Part shown: positions 54,035 to 62,855 of the stretch, piece by piece | Layout: each line of letters starts with the position of its first letter | How positions within the stretch are numbered: position 1 is the first letter of the stretch | DNA from: Chlorogloeopsis fritschii PCC 6912 | Lineage (GTDB): Bacteria; Cyanobacteriota; Cyanobacteriia; Cyanobacteriales; Nostocaceae | Assembly (NCBI RefSeq): GCF_000317285.1 | Contig: NZ_AJLN01000062.1 | Span: 1-63,665, forward strand | Direction of reading: 5' to 3' | Length of the DNA: 63,665 bases | The notes under the pieces: model-generated | Database searches by the model: none | Told to the model about the DNA's origin: nothing | Seen by the model: only the letters and a program-made list of their open reading frames with translations | Made by a program: the position numbers and the translations under genes

Positions 54035-55536
54035 CGCGCTAAAATTCGTTTTGTCATATACTCCATAACCATTGGCTGGAGTGTAAAGCCGTCTGAAGTA
54101 TTTTCAATTAGCGATCGCTGCCTTAGAGTTCTCAGAGCTTCTGGCAAGTTAGCTCCTGAGCCGGAGAGGAAGATTTTCTCTTGCAACTGGGGAATGCCAA
54201 CAGGTTTACCGTTCCTTGATAGCCAACACATAATTTCTCGCTCTAAAGTTGGCAAGCGATTAAATTGTTGGTCTAATAAATTCCAAAGCTCATCAAAAAC
54301 CAAAATTCCTTGCCTTAAATATTCTAAAAATTCCGAGAGATTCCCATCAAATAACTCTTGAATTCCTGCCGCCACAATCTTGAGAGCAAGAGGATTGCCT
54401 CCATAATAATCAATTAAGGCTCTCCATTCTTCGTCAGTTCCACAAAAAGTTCCCTTGGCTCTCAAAATTTCCCGTGCTGCTTCAAATTGCATCCCCTTCA
54501 ATTGTAAGCAGCGTACAGGCAGGGTTTCTCCCTCTTCAGCCGCTAATCCTTCGGGTTTTTCGCGAGTCGTGAGCAGCAAGCAGCTCTGATGATTGCTCTT
54601 TCCTATACATAGGAATAACTGACTATAGCCTTCATATCCCTCTCGATAACAACCAGTGCGTTCACCACTTTGCAGAATTGATTCGGCACCATCTAGAACT
54701 AACAAGCAGCGGGAGGCACGCAACCATTCTAGTAAAAGTAAAATTCTGCGATCGCAAGAACTTGGTAAATGATCACTAGGTTCGCTGCTGAGAGATTGGA
54801 GAAGGGTAGGCAAAGTTTCTTCTAAGAAAGGAGCATTGTGGAGACTGCGCCAAATAAGTCCCTCAAATTTGTCTTGAACCAACTCAGCCAGCTTTGCTGC
54901 TAGAGCCGTTTTACCTATCCCACCCATGCCCTGAAGTGTCACTAAGCGACAGCGATCTTGAACAATCCATTGCTCAAGAGTGGTTAGTTCTTGATTGCGC
55001 CCATAGAAAGTTGAAACATCAGGAGCATCGCCCCAATCGAGATGTTGCTTTGTTGGTTCTGTTTTCTGTTTTTCTCTCCAGTGGGGAGGTAAATCTTCAG
55101 CGTTCTGCATACGTCGTTCTAGTACTGCCTTAAAGTTTTTTTTCCCTACTCTTTCCCCTAATTCCTCAGAAAGTTGCTGCCATAAACTTGCTGCTACATC
55201 CTTAATATGTCCCTCAGAACAGTGAATAGCTTCAGCTATGTCTTCATATTTCCTGTCTTCCCAAGCACCCTTCAAGATATCTCTTTGTAAACTATTTAGA
55301 GTCTTACCTTGCTTTGCTGAAATTATCGATTCGGCAAATTTCAATGCTGGAGAACTATAAATAACCTCGGCAATATCTTCATATTTTTGATCTTCCCAAG
55401 CATTCTTCAACATTTGCCTTTGTAAAATGTTCAAAGGTTTGCCCTGTCTAGCTAAGGTTGTTGACTCAAAAAGGGTTAAATCCCGATCTGGTTGGTGTGG
55501 GCGATTTTTATCGAGTGAATTGTGCTGAACATACAT
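54031..55536 (-). CDS. NB-ARC STAND NTPase with two N-terminal helix-turn-helix units
   Basis: 501 residues. The N-terminal region holds two related segments: LNILQRQMLKNAWEDQKYED (about 36-75) and LNSLQRDILKGAWEDRKYED followed by IAEAIHCSEGHIKDVAASLW. This is the DNA-binding-like helix-turn-helix found at the head of vMAP-type cyanobacterial proteins. Then the NB-ARC core: Walker A LQGMGGIGKTALAAKL, Walker B CLLVLDGAES, LLLTTREKPEG, GNPLALKIV. A winged helix ends it. WD40 or TPR sensor repeats, usual in such proteins, are absent. Confidence 0.82.
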   Translation of the reverse strand: MYVQHNSLDKNRPHQPDRDLTLFESTTLARQGKPLNILQRQMLKNAWEDQKYEDIAEVIYSSPALKFAESIISAKQGKTLNSLQRDILKGAWEDRKYEDIAEAIHCSEGHIKDVAASLWQQLSEELGERVGKKNFKAVLERRMQNAEDLPPHWREKQKTEPTKQHLDWGDAPDVSTFYGRNQELTTLEQWIVQDRCRLVTLQGMGGIGKTALAAKLAELVQDKFEGLIWRSLHNAPFLEETLPTLLQSLSSEPSDHLPSSCDRRILLLLEWLRASRCLLVLDGAESILQSGERTGCYREGYEGYSQLFLCIGKSNHQSCLLLTTREKPEGLAAEEGETLPVRCLQLKGMQFEAAREILRAKGTFCGTDEEWRALIDYYGGNPLALKIVAAGIQELFDGNLSEFLEYLRQGILVFDELWNLLDQQFNRLPTLEREIMCWLSRNGKPVGIPQLQEKIFLSGSGANLPEALRTLRQRSLIENTSDGFTLQPMVMEYMTKRILAR

Positions 55537-56654
55537 AAATTCAATCAGCTTTGATTAAGATTGAACACAATATTATTTCTTAAATAGCGGTCAAGAGCAC
55601 TATTTAAGTCTGGATGTGCTGTCATAGTTAGTGACCAATCTCAAAAAAGTCACAAACTACTGACTATTCCAGGTTGAATTTTTAGTAGCAATGTTAATAA
55701 AGCGACAATAAATTGCAACGGTTGTTTTTACACTTTGACTTTTGGAATTTGAATACACCACAGGGAAATCCACTACCCAAATTTTTTATTATTGTTGGGT
55801 TCCACTTCGTACTACTTTGTAAAAGCAAGATATAATCAAATCTATAATCAAGATGGCATCCGCATTTGTGCCATTTTAACTTTCTTGCGAGCGCAAAACA
55901 TCAAAAAATGATAGAGATGTTTCTCTAGCAAAAATCATCAACACCTAATAGTCAATAGAAGGAAAATCTCACAACCAAAGATGAAATTACCTCTTTCTGC
56001 TCTCCTTGCCTGTTATTTATTTTCAGCGAGAAAAAAAGTTGTAAAACAAAGGGTTTAGAGTTTAAAATTTGTACATTATAGGCAAAGTTTTTTATTAGCT
56101 CAGAGTACAGCAGTTCACAGTTTGCAACAGTCTGTAAGCAGCAGCCCTGTAACAACAACAAAAGCCTCTGGCTAACCCACTGGAATGGGACAAGATATCG
56201 GATTAGGGTAAAGGTAATAGAAGCAGTGAGAATTTCTAGATTTTTCTGAGATAGAGATTAAAAGCCAATTTTTATGGTCTAAACTCAAGATTAAATACTT
56301 ATCCAACAAATTTCTCAGAGATTCTTGCTATTTTTACTACCTTCTTTACGATATTCTTGCGATTGGCAGTGAATGAATTTTTCTTTTCCCCTATTCTCAC
56401 CCAGCAGTAAACAAGAGTTTCCGATTCAACTTGCAAAAAGCTGGGCTAGAACGCGTTTGCTTGAGACCCTGAGTGAATATTAACACTCATTTTTCGGCAG
56501 TATATATAGAAAATTGGCAGAAATTGTCACTAGATTTGGTCGTATCCTGTTACCTAGTTCCCATCCTCCCAGCTTACCTAGTAGTCTGGCAAGGCAACTT
56601 TCCCAGCCTCTCAGTTAACCTAGTTCCCAGCCTCTAGGCTGGAAACTAGTGAAT
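55537..56654. other. 1.1-kb gap with a possible secreted-protein remnant
   Basis: No convincing gene. The first 200 bases are probably the NB-ARC promoter. At 55981 an ATG after aatagaagg begins a signal-peptide-like MKLPLSALLACYLFSA that ends within 26 codons; a second frame nearby reads LLAQSTAVHSLQQSVSSSPV. Together they look like the 5' end of a lost secreted-protein gene. The right end (56540-56650) has degenerate cctagttccca tandem units. Confidence 0.35.
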
Positions 56655-57485
56655 TTATGCTTTCACGCTCAAGGTTTGTGGATTTAAAACCCGATTTAAT
56701 TTACCACTGCTATAACCTTCTAAATCTAGAGTGACGTACATAAAACCAAACTCTTGAAATGCAGACACCACTGTTTGTAAGTCTGTATTCAACACAAAAT
56801 CTTTAATTTGTTCTGGCGGCAATTCAATCCGAGCCGTATCACCTTGCGATCGCACGCGCAAATTCTGCCAACCTAACTTACGCAAGTAAATTTCTGCTCT
56901 GCCCACACGTTGCAATTTAGCAACAGTAATCTCTTCTCCGTAGGGAAAACGGGAACTCAGACAAGGTTGAGCGGGTTTATCCCACCAAGATAAACCCAGT
57001 TGCAAAGAAAGCTCGCGAACTTCCATTTTGCTAATGCCAACTTCTGCTAGAGGCGATCGCGCACCTCTTTCTTTTGCTGCCTGAATTCCGGGACGATAAT
57101 CGTGCATATCATCAGCATTGACGCCATCTACCACATAGGGATAGCCCATCTTCTGCGCCAAGGGTTTGAGAGTATCGTGTAATTCGCTCTTACAGAAATA
57201 GCAACGGTTAACAGGGTTGGCAGTGTAATTGGGATTTTCCATCTCGTGTGTCTCAATAATTTGATGAGGAATCCCAATTGTTGCTGCTTGCAGGGAGGCA
57301 TCTTCTAATTCTTCCGGCAACAGGCTTGGTGAAACAGCTGTCACAGCCAAAGCGCGATCGCCCAACACATCATAAGCAATCTTGGCAACCAAAGTACTAT
57401 CCACACCGCCAGAATAGGCAATTAGAGCTTGCTCCATTTCTGCAAATATGGCTTTTAGTTGCTCAAGTTTTTCTGTTAGCATCAT
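56655..57485 (-). CDS. larE: ATP-dependent sacrificial sulfur transferase LarE
   Basis: 276 residues. PP-loop ALIAYSGGVDSTLVAKIAYD, then NRCYFCKSELHD and QPCLSSRFPYG. LarE makes the dithiolate of the nickel-pincer nucleotide cofactor. The three cysteines (CYFC plus PCLSSR) match the type that binds a [4Fe-4S] cluster rather than the single-cysteine sacrificial type. larB, larC and a lactate racemase are not in this window. Confidence 0.9.
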   Translation of the reverse strand: MMLTEKLEQLKAIFAEMEQALIAYSGGVDSTLVAKIAYDVLGDRALAVTAVSPSLLPEELEDASLQAATIGIPHQIIETHEMENPNYTANPVNRCYFCKSELHDTLKPLAQKMGYPYVVDGVNADDMHDYRPGIQAAKERGARSPLAEVGISKMEVRELSLQLGLSWWDKPAQPCLSSRFPYGEEITVAKLQRVGRAEIYLRKLGWQNLRVRSQGDTARIELPPEQIKDFVLNTDLQTVVSAFQEFGFMYVTLDLEGYSSGKLNRVLNPQTLSVKA

Positions 57486-57527
57486 TTTCCCATCCAGCCA
57501 AATCTTGCACCCTACAAATTAAATTTT

Positions 57528-57672
57528 AGTGGTTAGTCATTGGTCATTGGTTAGTAGTTAGTGGATAGTGGTTAGTGGTTAGTAGTATTATCCCCCCCTG
57601 CTCCCCTGCTCCTGGTGCTTCTTTCCTAATCCCTTGTCCCCTAGCCCCTAGCCTCTAGTCTCTAGCCCCTAG
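57528..57672. repeat. Tandem tagtggt/ctagccc tract
   Basis: ggttagt/gtggata units, then cccctgctc and ctagcct units up to the RND gene stop. Short tandem repeats between two genes on the same strand. Confidence 0.65.
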
Positions 57673-57686
57673 CCTCTATTTCCCGC

Positions 57687-60600
57687 TCAAATCCTCACTT
57701 TACCATTACTATCAACACTTGCCGTCGCTGTTTGAGTGCGCTTTGAGGCGTTGCCACCGGATATGTCGTGTAATAATCCCATCAGCGCAGGTACTACTGT
57801 CGGTGTGAGGATGGTAGAAAATGCCAAACCACCTGTGAGTACAATACCTAAACCTTGATATAACTCAGAACCTTGTCCTGGTAAAATTGCCAAGGGCAAC
57901 ATCCCCAGTACGCTGGTGCCGGCTGACATGAAAATCGCACGCAGGCGGTCGTTGGTGGCGTTGTACAATGAAGCATCAAAGTCTTCACCTGCTTCTTGGA
58001 GTTGTAAGGCACGGTCAACAAGTAGAATCGCGTTATTGACAACCACACCAGTCAGAATCACAAATCCCAACGCCGTAATCATATCCAGAGGCACGTTCAT
58101 GCCCAGAATACGATTGGCAAGCACCAAACTTAAAAGGGCACCACTCATCCCCATCGGTAATGTTGCCATAATCACCAATGGGTAGAGGAACGATTTATAA
58201 AGTGCAACCAACAGCAGATAAGTAACTAACACCGAGAGTACAAAAGCTGTAGCTAATTGCGAAACTGTGGTTGCCAATTGATCGGCTGAACCAGATAATT
58301 CTAGGCGATCGCTCCCAGACAGGTTAGCACGCAGGGGAGCCAGAATTTCATTTTCGGTACGTTCTACCAGTGTTCCCAAGGGTGCATCGGGTGCTAGGGC
58401 AGCAGTGAGGGTGATGGAACGCTCTAAGTTAACGTGATTGATAACATCTGCTCCAGTAGTTTCACGTACTTCTGCTACGTCTTGTAGTTGTACTTGTCTG
58501 CCCTGGCTATACAACGGTAGCTGACGCAATTGTTCGGGCGTTTCCACAAAGGTATTTTTTAATTCTACGGAAACATCCAGTTCCTCTTTCCCATCGATGT
58601 AATCGGAGGCGATACGTCCACCCAGCGCCGCTTCTACCATTTCGCCTATTTCTGCTTCTGAAAGTCCAACTTCCGCAAGACGTTCTCGGATGGGAATCAC
58701 TTGCAGTTCTCCTGCCCCCGCAACGAAGTTAGAACGCACACTACGCACACCAGGTAAAGCCCGGATCTTGGCAGAAATTTCCTTCTCTAGCTTGCTCAAC
58801 TCATCCAAATTTGCCCCAATAATATCAACCTCAAACTCCTTACCCGGATCGCGGAAAATGGAGAGGCGGGTAGGTATGATGAACCGATAGCCAGCAAAAT
58901 CATTACTCTTGGCTCGCATCTTGTCCACCATGTCGGCAAGCCCGGTGGTAGTAGCAAATTCTGGTTTGAGAATTGTCGCAACACCGCGAATTCCCCCCGG
59001 ACGGTCAATATACATAATACGATCAACTTCGGGCTGCGATCGCAAAAACGCTTGCAGTGGTTCTGACTGGCGGATCGCTTCCGGAATGCTGGTTCCGGGT
59101 AAGGGTTCTGCCCGCCAAAGCACAAGGTTACGGTTGCCTTCTGGTAGGTAGTCGGCAGGAGGCAGGAGGAATATACTGATAATAAGCAAAGTAACAGGTA
59201 TCGAAAGAATCAATAGTCTGCGCCCGACTCGCTTCCTTCCCAGCGACCAACTCACGGTAGCAGCGAGGAAGTTTTCCAATTTGCCTTGAAAATATCGGAA
59301 TGTGGCAGATGACCTAGCAACAGCACGTTCTAACCAGTTCCCACCTCGATAATTTCCTCCTTGTAACATTTGTATTGCTTCCGATTGCTTGAGAAAAAGT
59401 CCAGATAGCATCGGCACTAAAGTCAATGCCGCAAAGAGGGAGAACAGCGAAGATGCAGAAAGAGCGATCGCCATATCTGCATACAACTGTCCTGCTTCCC
59501 CCGTCACCATAATCAGGGGCACAAACACCACTACATTCGTCAGTGTCGAACCCAACATAGCACCCCAAACTTCCTGCGTACCCTCAATTGCGGCATTTAA
59601 GGCACTTTTACCCTGTTGCATATGGGTGAAAATATTTTCAATCACCACAATAGCGTTATCTACTACCATCCCCACTGCAAACGCCAACCCTGCCAAACTG
59701 ATGATGTTCAGTGTTCTGCCTAACGCTGCCATGACTATAAACACCATGACTAGGGTTGTGGGAATCGTCAGCGCTACAACAGCCACTGTCCGCATCGAAC
59801 CCAGAAACAAGATTAAGACAATTGTTGCTAACAGCGCTCCGGTAACTAAGTTTCCTTGTACGAACGATACCGACTGGTTGATATATTCACTTTCGTCATA
59901 GTTATAAGCAAAGCGAATGCCCTCATTACGCTTATCGAATTCAGATTGCAGCTCGGTAATTGCGGCTCGGATACCCTTTGCCACCTCCGGCACATTCGCC
60001 CCAATTTGACGAATCACACCCACAGCAACCGCAGGTGTACCATTAAACATCAGGGCGCTATCTTGGGGTTTGCGCCCCATTGCCACTTCCGCCACATCTC
60101 GCAGATACACAGTCCCAGCCTCATCCCTTCTGAGGATAAACCCTTCGATTTGCTTGATGTCTTGCGAGCGGCTTACTGTCCGCACTCGATATTCGCGTCG
60201 CCCCAATACTAAAGGCCCGCCCCTAATGTCACGGTTATTTTCCCGCAAGACTCGCACAACATCGCCAATAGTGAGGTTGCGATCGGAAAGAGCTTTCGGA
60301 TCAATCCGTACTTCTACTTCTCGTTCTTGTCCACCAACAATCAGAAATTGTCCCACACCTGCCACCCGCCGCAAACGCGGTACTACAACCTCTTCTGCCA
60401 AATCTCGATAACGATTCGGATCGGCTTGAAAGTTGTCTTTGGTAGCAAAGGGAATCCACATCATCGGCGAACTATTACCGCCTACCAGTTCGACATCCGA
60501 CTCTTGAGCTTCCTCTGGCAGACTTGGAACTTGCTGCAAACGGTTGATGACATCCAATAAACGGCCTTCTAAATTTGTACCGTCGGCAAACTCTAAAGTA

Positions 60601-60872
60601 ATACTGCTGCGTCCATTACGGGAAGTGCTGGTAATTTCCTGCACGCCCAGCACTTCTTCCATTCGTTCTTCAATCGGACGGGTAATTAAGTCTTCCACTT
60701 CAGTTGGACTTGCACCAGGGTAAGGAGTAGTGATCGTAATTTCCGGGCGATCGCCTCCTGGTTGCAATTCCAAGGGCATTCTTAACAGCGAAAAAATCCC
60801 CAATAAAGCTAGCAAGCAAAATAAAACAAATGTGCCGTGCCGCCAGCGAACAGCAGTTTGGATGAAATTCAT
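57687..60872 (-). CDS. RND efflux transporter (AcrB/HAE1-type)
   Basis: About 1061 residues. Twelve membrane segments in two blocks; first segment RHGTFVLFCLLALLGIFSL, porter-domain TTPYPGASPTEVEDLITRPI, and the transmembrane motif GLAFAVGMVVDNAIVVIENI with the proton-relay Asp. GVVVNNAILLVDRALQL in the second half. The ATG at 60872 matches family starts; the in-frame extension to 61043 runs through a palindromic repeat and is not coding. The adaptor gene lies upstream on the same strand. Confidence 0.92.
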   Translation of the reverse strand: MNFIQTAVRWRHGTFVLFCLLALLGIFSLLRMPLELQPGGDRPEITITTPYPGASPTEVEDLITRPIEERMEEVLGVQEITSTSRNGRSSITLEFADGTNLEGRLLDVINRLQQVPSLPEEAQESDVELVGGNSSPMMWIPFATKDNFQADPNRYRDLAEEVVVPRLRRVAGVGQFLIVGGQEREVEVRIDPKALSDRNLTIGDVVRVLRENNRDIRGGPLVLGRREYRVRTVSRSQDIKQIEGFILRRDEAGTVYLRDVAEVAMGRKPQDSALMFNGTPAVAVGVIRQIGANVPEVAKGIRAAITELQSEFDKRNEGIRFAYNYDESEYINQSVSFVQGNLVTGALLATIVLILFLGSMRTVAVVALTIPTTLVMVFIVMAALGRTLNIISLAGLAFAVGMVVDNAIVVIENIFTHMQQGKSALNAAIEGTQEVWGAMLGSTLTNVVVFVPLIMVTGEAGQLYADMAIALSASSLFSLFAALTLVPMLSGLFLKQSEAIQMLQGGNYRGGNWLERAVARSSATFRYFQGKLENFLAATVSWSLGRKRVGRRLLILSIPVTLLIISIFLLPPADYLPEGNRNLVLWRAEPLPGTSIPEAIRQSEPLQAFLRSQPEVDRIMYIDRPGGIRGVATILKPEFATTTGLADMVDKMRAKSNDFAGYRFIIPTRLSIFRDPGKEFEVDIIGANLDELSKLEKEISAKIRALPGVRSVRSNFVAGAGELQVIPIRERLAEVGLSEAEIGEMVEAALGGRIASDYIDGKEELDVSVELKNTFVETPEQLRQLPLYSQGRQVQLQDVAEVRETTGADVINHVNLERSITLTAALAPDAPLGTLVERTENEILAPLRANLSGSDRLELSGSADQLATTVSQLATAFVLSVLVTYLLLVALYKSFLYPLVIMATLPMGMSGALLSLVLANRILGMNVPLDMITALGFVILTGVVVNNAILLVDRALQLQEAGEDFDASLYNATNDRLRAIFMSAGTSVLGMLPLAILPGQGSELYQGLGIVLTGGLAFSTILTPTVVPALMGLLHDISGGNASKRTQTATASVDSNGKVRI

Positions 60873-60955
60873 AATAATTTTTAGATTTACGTTTAATGTG
60901 AATTCAACAGAAAAAGCTGGTTGTAACCTAGCCCAATTGTTTTTGGGGAAGCGAA

Positions 60956-61016
60956 CACAGATGGACACAGATGAACACAGATAAATCATCGGTGTCCATC
61001 TGTGTTTATCTGTGGT
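60956..61016. repeat. Palindromic acagatg repeat between adaptor and pump genes
   Basis: Units cacagatggacacagatgaa, then aacacagataaatcatcggt and reverse-complement units (gtccatctgtgtttatctgt). It forms a long stem and belongs to a repeat type seen in many bacterial genomes. It may reduce read-through from the adaptor gene to the pump gene. Confidence 0.65.
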
Positions 61017-61096
61017 CGATTTTCCAAACCTGATTTTTGCCAATGGTTTTTAATTCACATCAGGCATAATTTTGAAGTATTACTAGCAGTACTGGA

Positions 61097-62446
61097 TTAT
61101 TTCTCCAAAACTTTCACTGCCGCCCCATCAGATAAACCATCACCACCGCGCAAAACTATCCGTTCTCCCGCCCGTAACTGTGGGTGAGAAATAGCTACAT
61201 TTCTACCCATGTCAGCAATCATTTCCACTTCTAACTGTCTGGCTTTACCATTAGCAACAGTAAAGACAAGCCACTGATTTTGTCGCCTTGTCAGGGCATC
61301 ACGGGAGACAACAAAGCTGGATTGATTGGATGGCATGATCAGATTGCCTGCGATCGCCATCCCCGGTAACAATCCTTGGGGGGGGTTATTTAACTGCACT
61401 CGCACTCGCTGCCGTCTAGATGCTGCTTCTGCAGCTGGAACTACTGCTGTTATTTTTGTCCGTCCTTTCCATTGTGGCAATGCCCGCGCCGTTAGTTCTA
61501 TCAGCATTCCTGGGGTAACTCTACCGCTAAGTTCTTCTGGTAGCTCTAGAAAAATATCTAAAGCATTGCCCGACACCAATGTCACAATTTGATCGGAATC
61601 TTGCACCAGATCGCCGCGACTGATGTGGCGTGCTTGCACAACTCCAGATTCCAAAGAAAGAATCCGAGTGCGTTGTTGTGCTAATTTTGCCTGATTTAAC
61701 GCTGCTTCTGCTGCTGCTACGTTAGCTTTTTGGGCTGCTATTTCTTCTTTGATTGGCCCTGCTTTTGCCTCTGCTAAAGCTGCTTGGGTTGCTAGTTTTT
61801 GTCCTCGCGCTTCATCTACAGCACTTGTTGCTTCTACTAAGACTCTCTGTGAGAGGGCACCCTGTTTTACCAAATCTGTGGTGCGTCTGAGGTTATCTCG
61901 TGCTTCTTGCTCTCGCGCTTGCGCAGAAGTAACTGCGGCTTGTCTTTGGGCAATAATTTCGGGACGAGTTCCTACTTCCAAACGGGCAAGGTTACTGCGT
62001 TGCTGTGCTAACTCTGCTCGCGCCCGTGATATTGCTAGCTGCTGATCGGAATCATCTAAAATCGCGATCGCCATTCCTGTTTTGACGCGATCGCCTGGTC
62101 TAACTAAAATTTCTCTAACTATACCTCCAGTTTGGGCGCGAATTGTTGATTGCTGACTTGCTTCTACCTGTCCCAGTAGTGATACGCTTGTTGTCGCGTT
62201 TCCCCTTGCTAGAATCGTGGTTTCTACAGGACGTGTTGGCGGTGCTGTTGGCTGCTGTTGAGCTAGAGCAGGTTTGGATGTTCCACCTGAAGAAAGCATC
62301 CGCCACAAAACAATTGCGTTAACTGCCAAGGACAAGGCTAGTAGCAGCCATAGCCAAGGCTTTCTGTTTCTGGGCTTCAACTCAGACACATCAGGGGTGT
62401 CTGAATGCAGATCAGAGTTTGAGACTTTTGCTTCAGAAGTATTCAT
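61097..62446 (-). CDS. RND-type periplasmic adaptor (membrane-fusion protein)
   Basis: 449 residues. N-terminal membrane segment (PWLWLLLALSLAVNAIVLWRM), lipoyl half IRAQTGGIVREILVRPGDRV, coiled-coil hairpin (about 130-270), lipoyl return LESGVVQARHISRGDLVQDS and beta-barrel (PEELSGRVTPGMLIEL). It joins the RND pump encoded next on the same strand to an outer-membrane channel. Confidence 0.9.
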   Translation of the reverse strand: MNTSEAKVSNSDLHSDTPDVSELKPRNRKPWLWLLLALSLAVNAIVLWRMLSSGGTSKPALAQQQPTAPPTRPVETTILARGNATTSVSLLGQVEASQQSTIRAQTGGIVREILVRPGDRVKTGMAIAILDDSDQQLAISRARAELAQQRSNLARLEVGTRPEIIAQRQAAVTSAQAREQEARDNLRRTTDLVKQGALSQRVLVEATSAVDEARGQKLATQAALAEAKAGPIKEEIAAQKANVAAAEAALNQAKLAQQRTRILSLESGVVQARHISRGDLVQDSDQIVTLVSGNALDIFLELPEELSGRVTPGMLIELTARALPQWKGRTKITAVVPAAEAASRRQRVRVQLNNPPQGLLPGMAIAGNLIMPSNQSSFVVSRDALTRRQNQWLVFTVANGKARQLEVEMIADMGRNVAISHPQLRAGERIVLRGGDGLSDGAAVKVLEK

Positions 62447-62855
62447 GGTTTATTCAGTGTGCTTTCTTGTTAGGCAAGAACTTGAGAGCAAAGATCGCAC
62501 CCAAAAGGGAAACCTTCGCCGTCAACTGGCAACCGCTCATAATTCAACTAAAAACACTAAAAACTTCCGCCAATCGAGCATTTGCAGCAAGCCTGCGATC
62601 GCAATAATTACAAAGTAACTTTTGCTTGATGTTAACTCAGATGTAGTAATATTTCGTAACTTTAACTTTATTCGATAAATGTGACAAAAAAATGTCAACT
62701 CTAGGAAGCGATCGCAGTCCACTTGAGTGGACTTTCTCGTTACCAGGTTCAACCTGGTAACGAGGGTATTTATTTCTTGGCGGGCTACCGAATGCAGACA
62801 TTATCAGCGTTCCATAGTTGTAGGAATGCGATCGCGCTAATCAACAAGGGTGCAT
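62447..62855. other. Intergenic region upstream of the adaptor gene
   Basis: About 410 bases with no gene. The adaptor promoter should lie at 62450-62690. The right part holds a double-hairpin element (62716-62763). Confidence 0.4.
62716..62763. repeat. REP-like double hairpin
   Basis: agtccacttgagtggact (62716-62733) then gttaccaggttcaacctggtaac (62739-62761). The layout, AGTCC-type palindrome then a gccagg/accagg-like hairpin, resembles the elements around the transposase at 3303-3743. Confidence 0.6.

Noticed and set aside
55981-56058. Short secreted peptide gene
   Set aside because: Only 26 codons and no neighbouring export gene; treated as a possible remnant.
59389-59901. 170-codon open frame on the plus strand
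   Set aside because: It lies antisense within the RND pump gene, whose motifs are clear; typical shadow frame.
60873-61043. 57-codon N-terminal extension of the RND pump
   Set aside because: It translates a palindromic acagatg repeat; family proteins begin near MNFIQTAVRWR.
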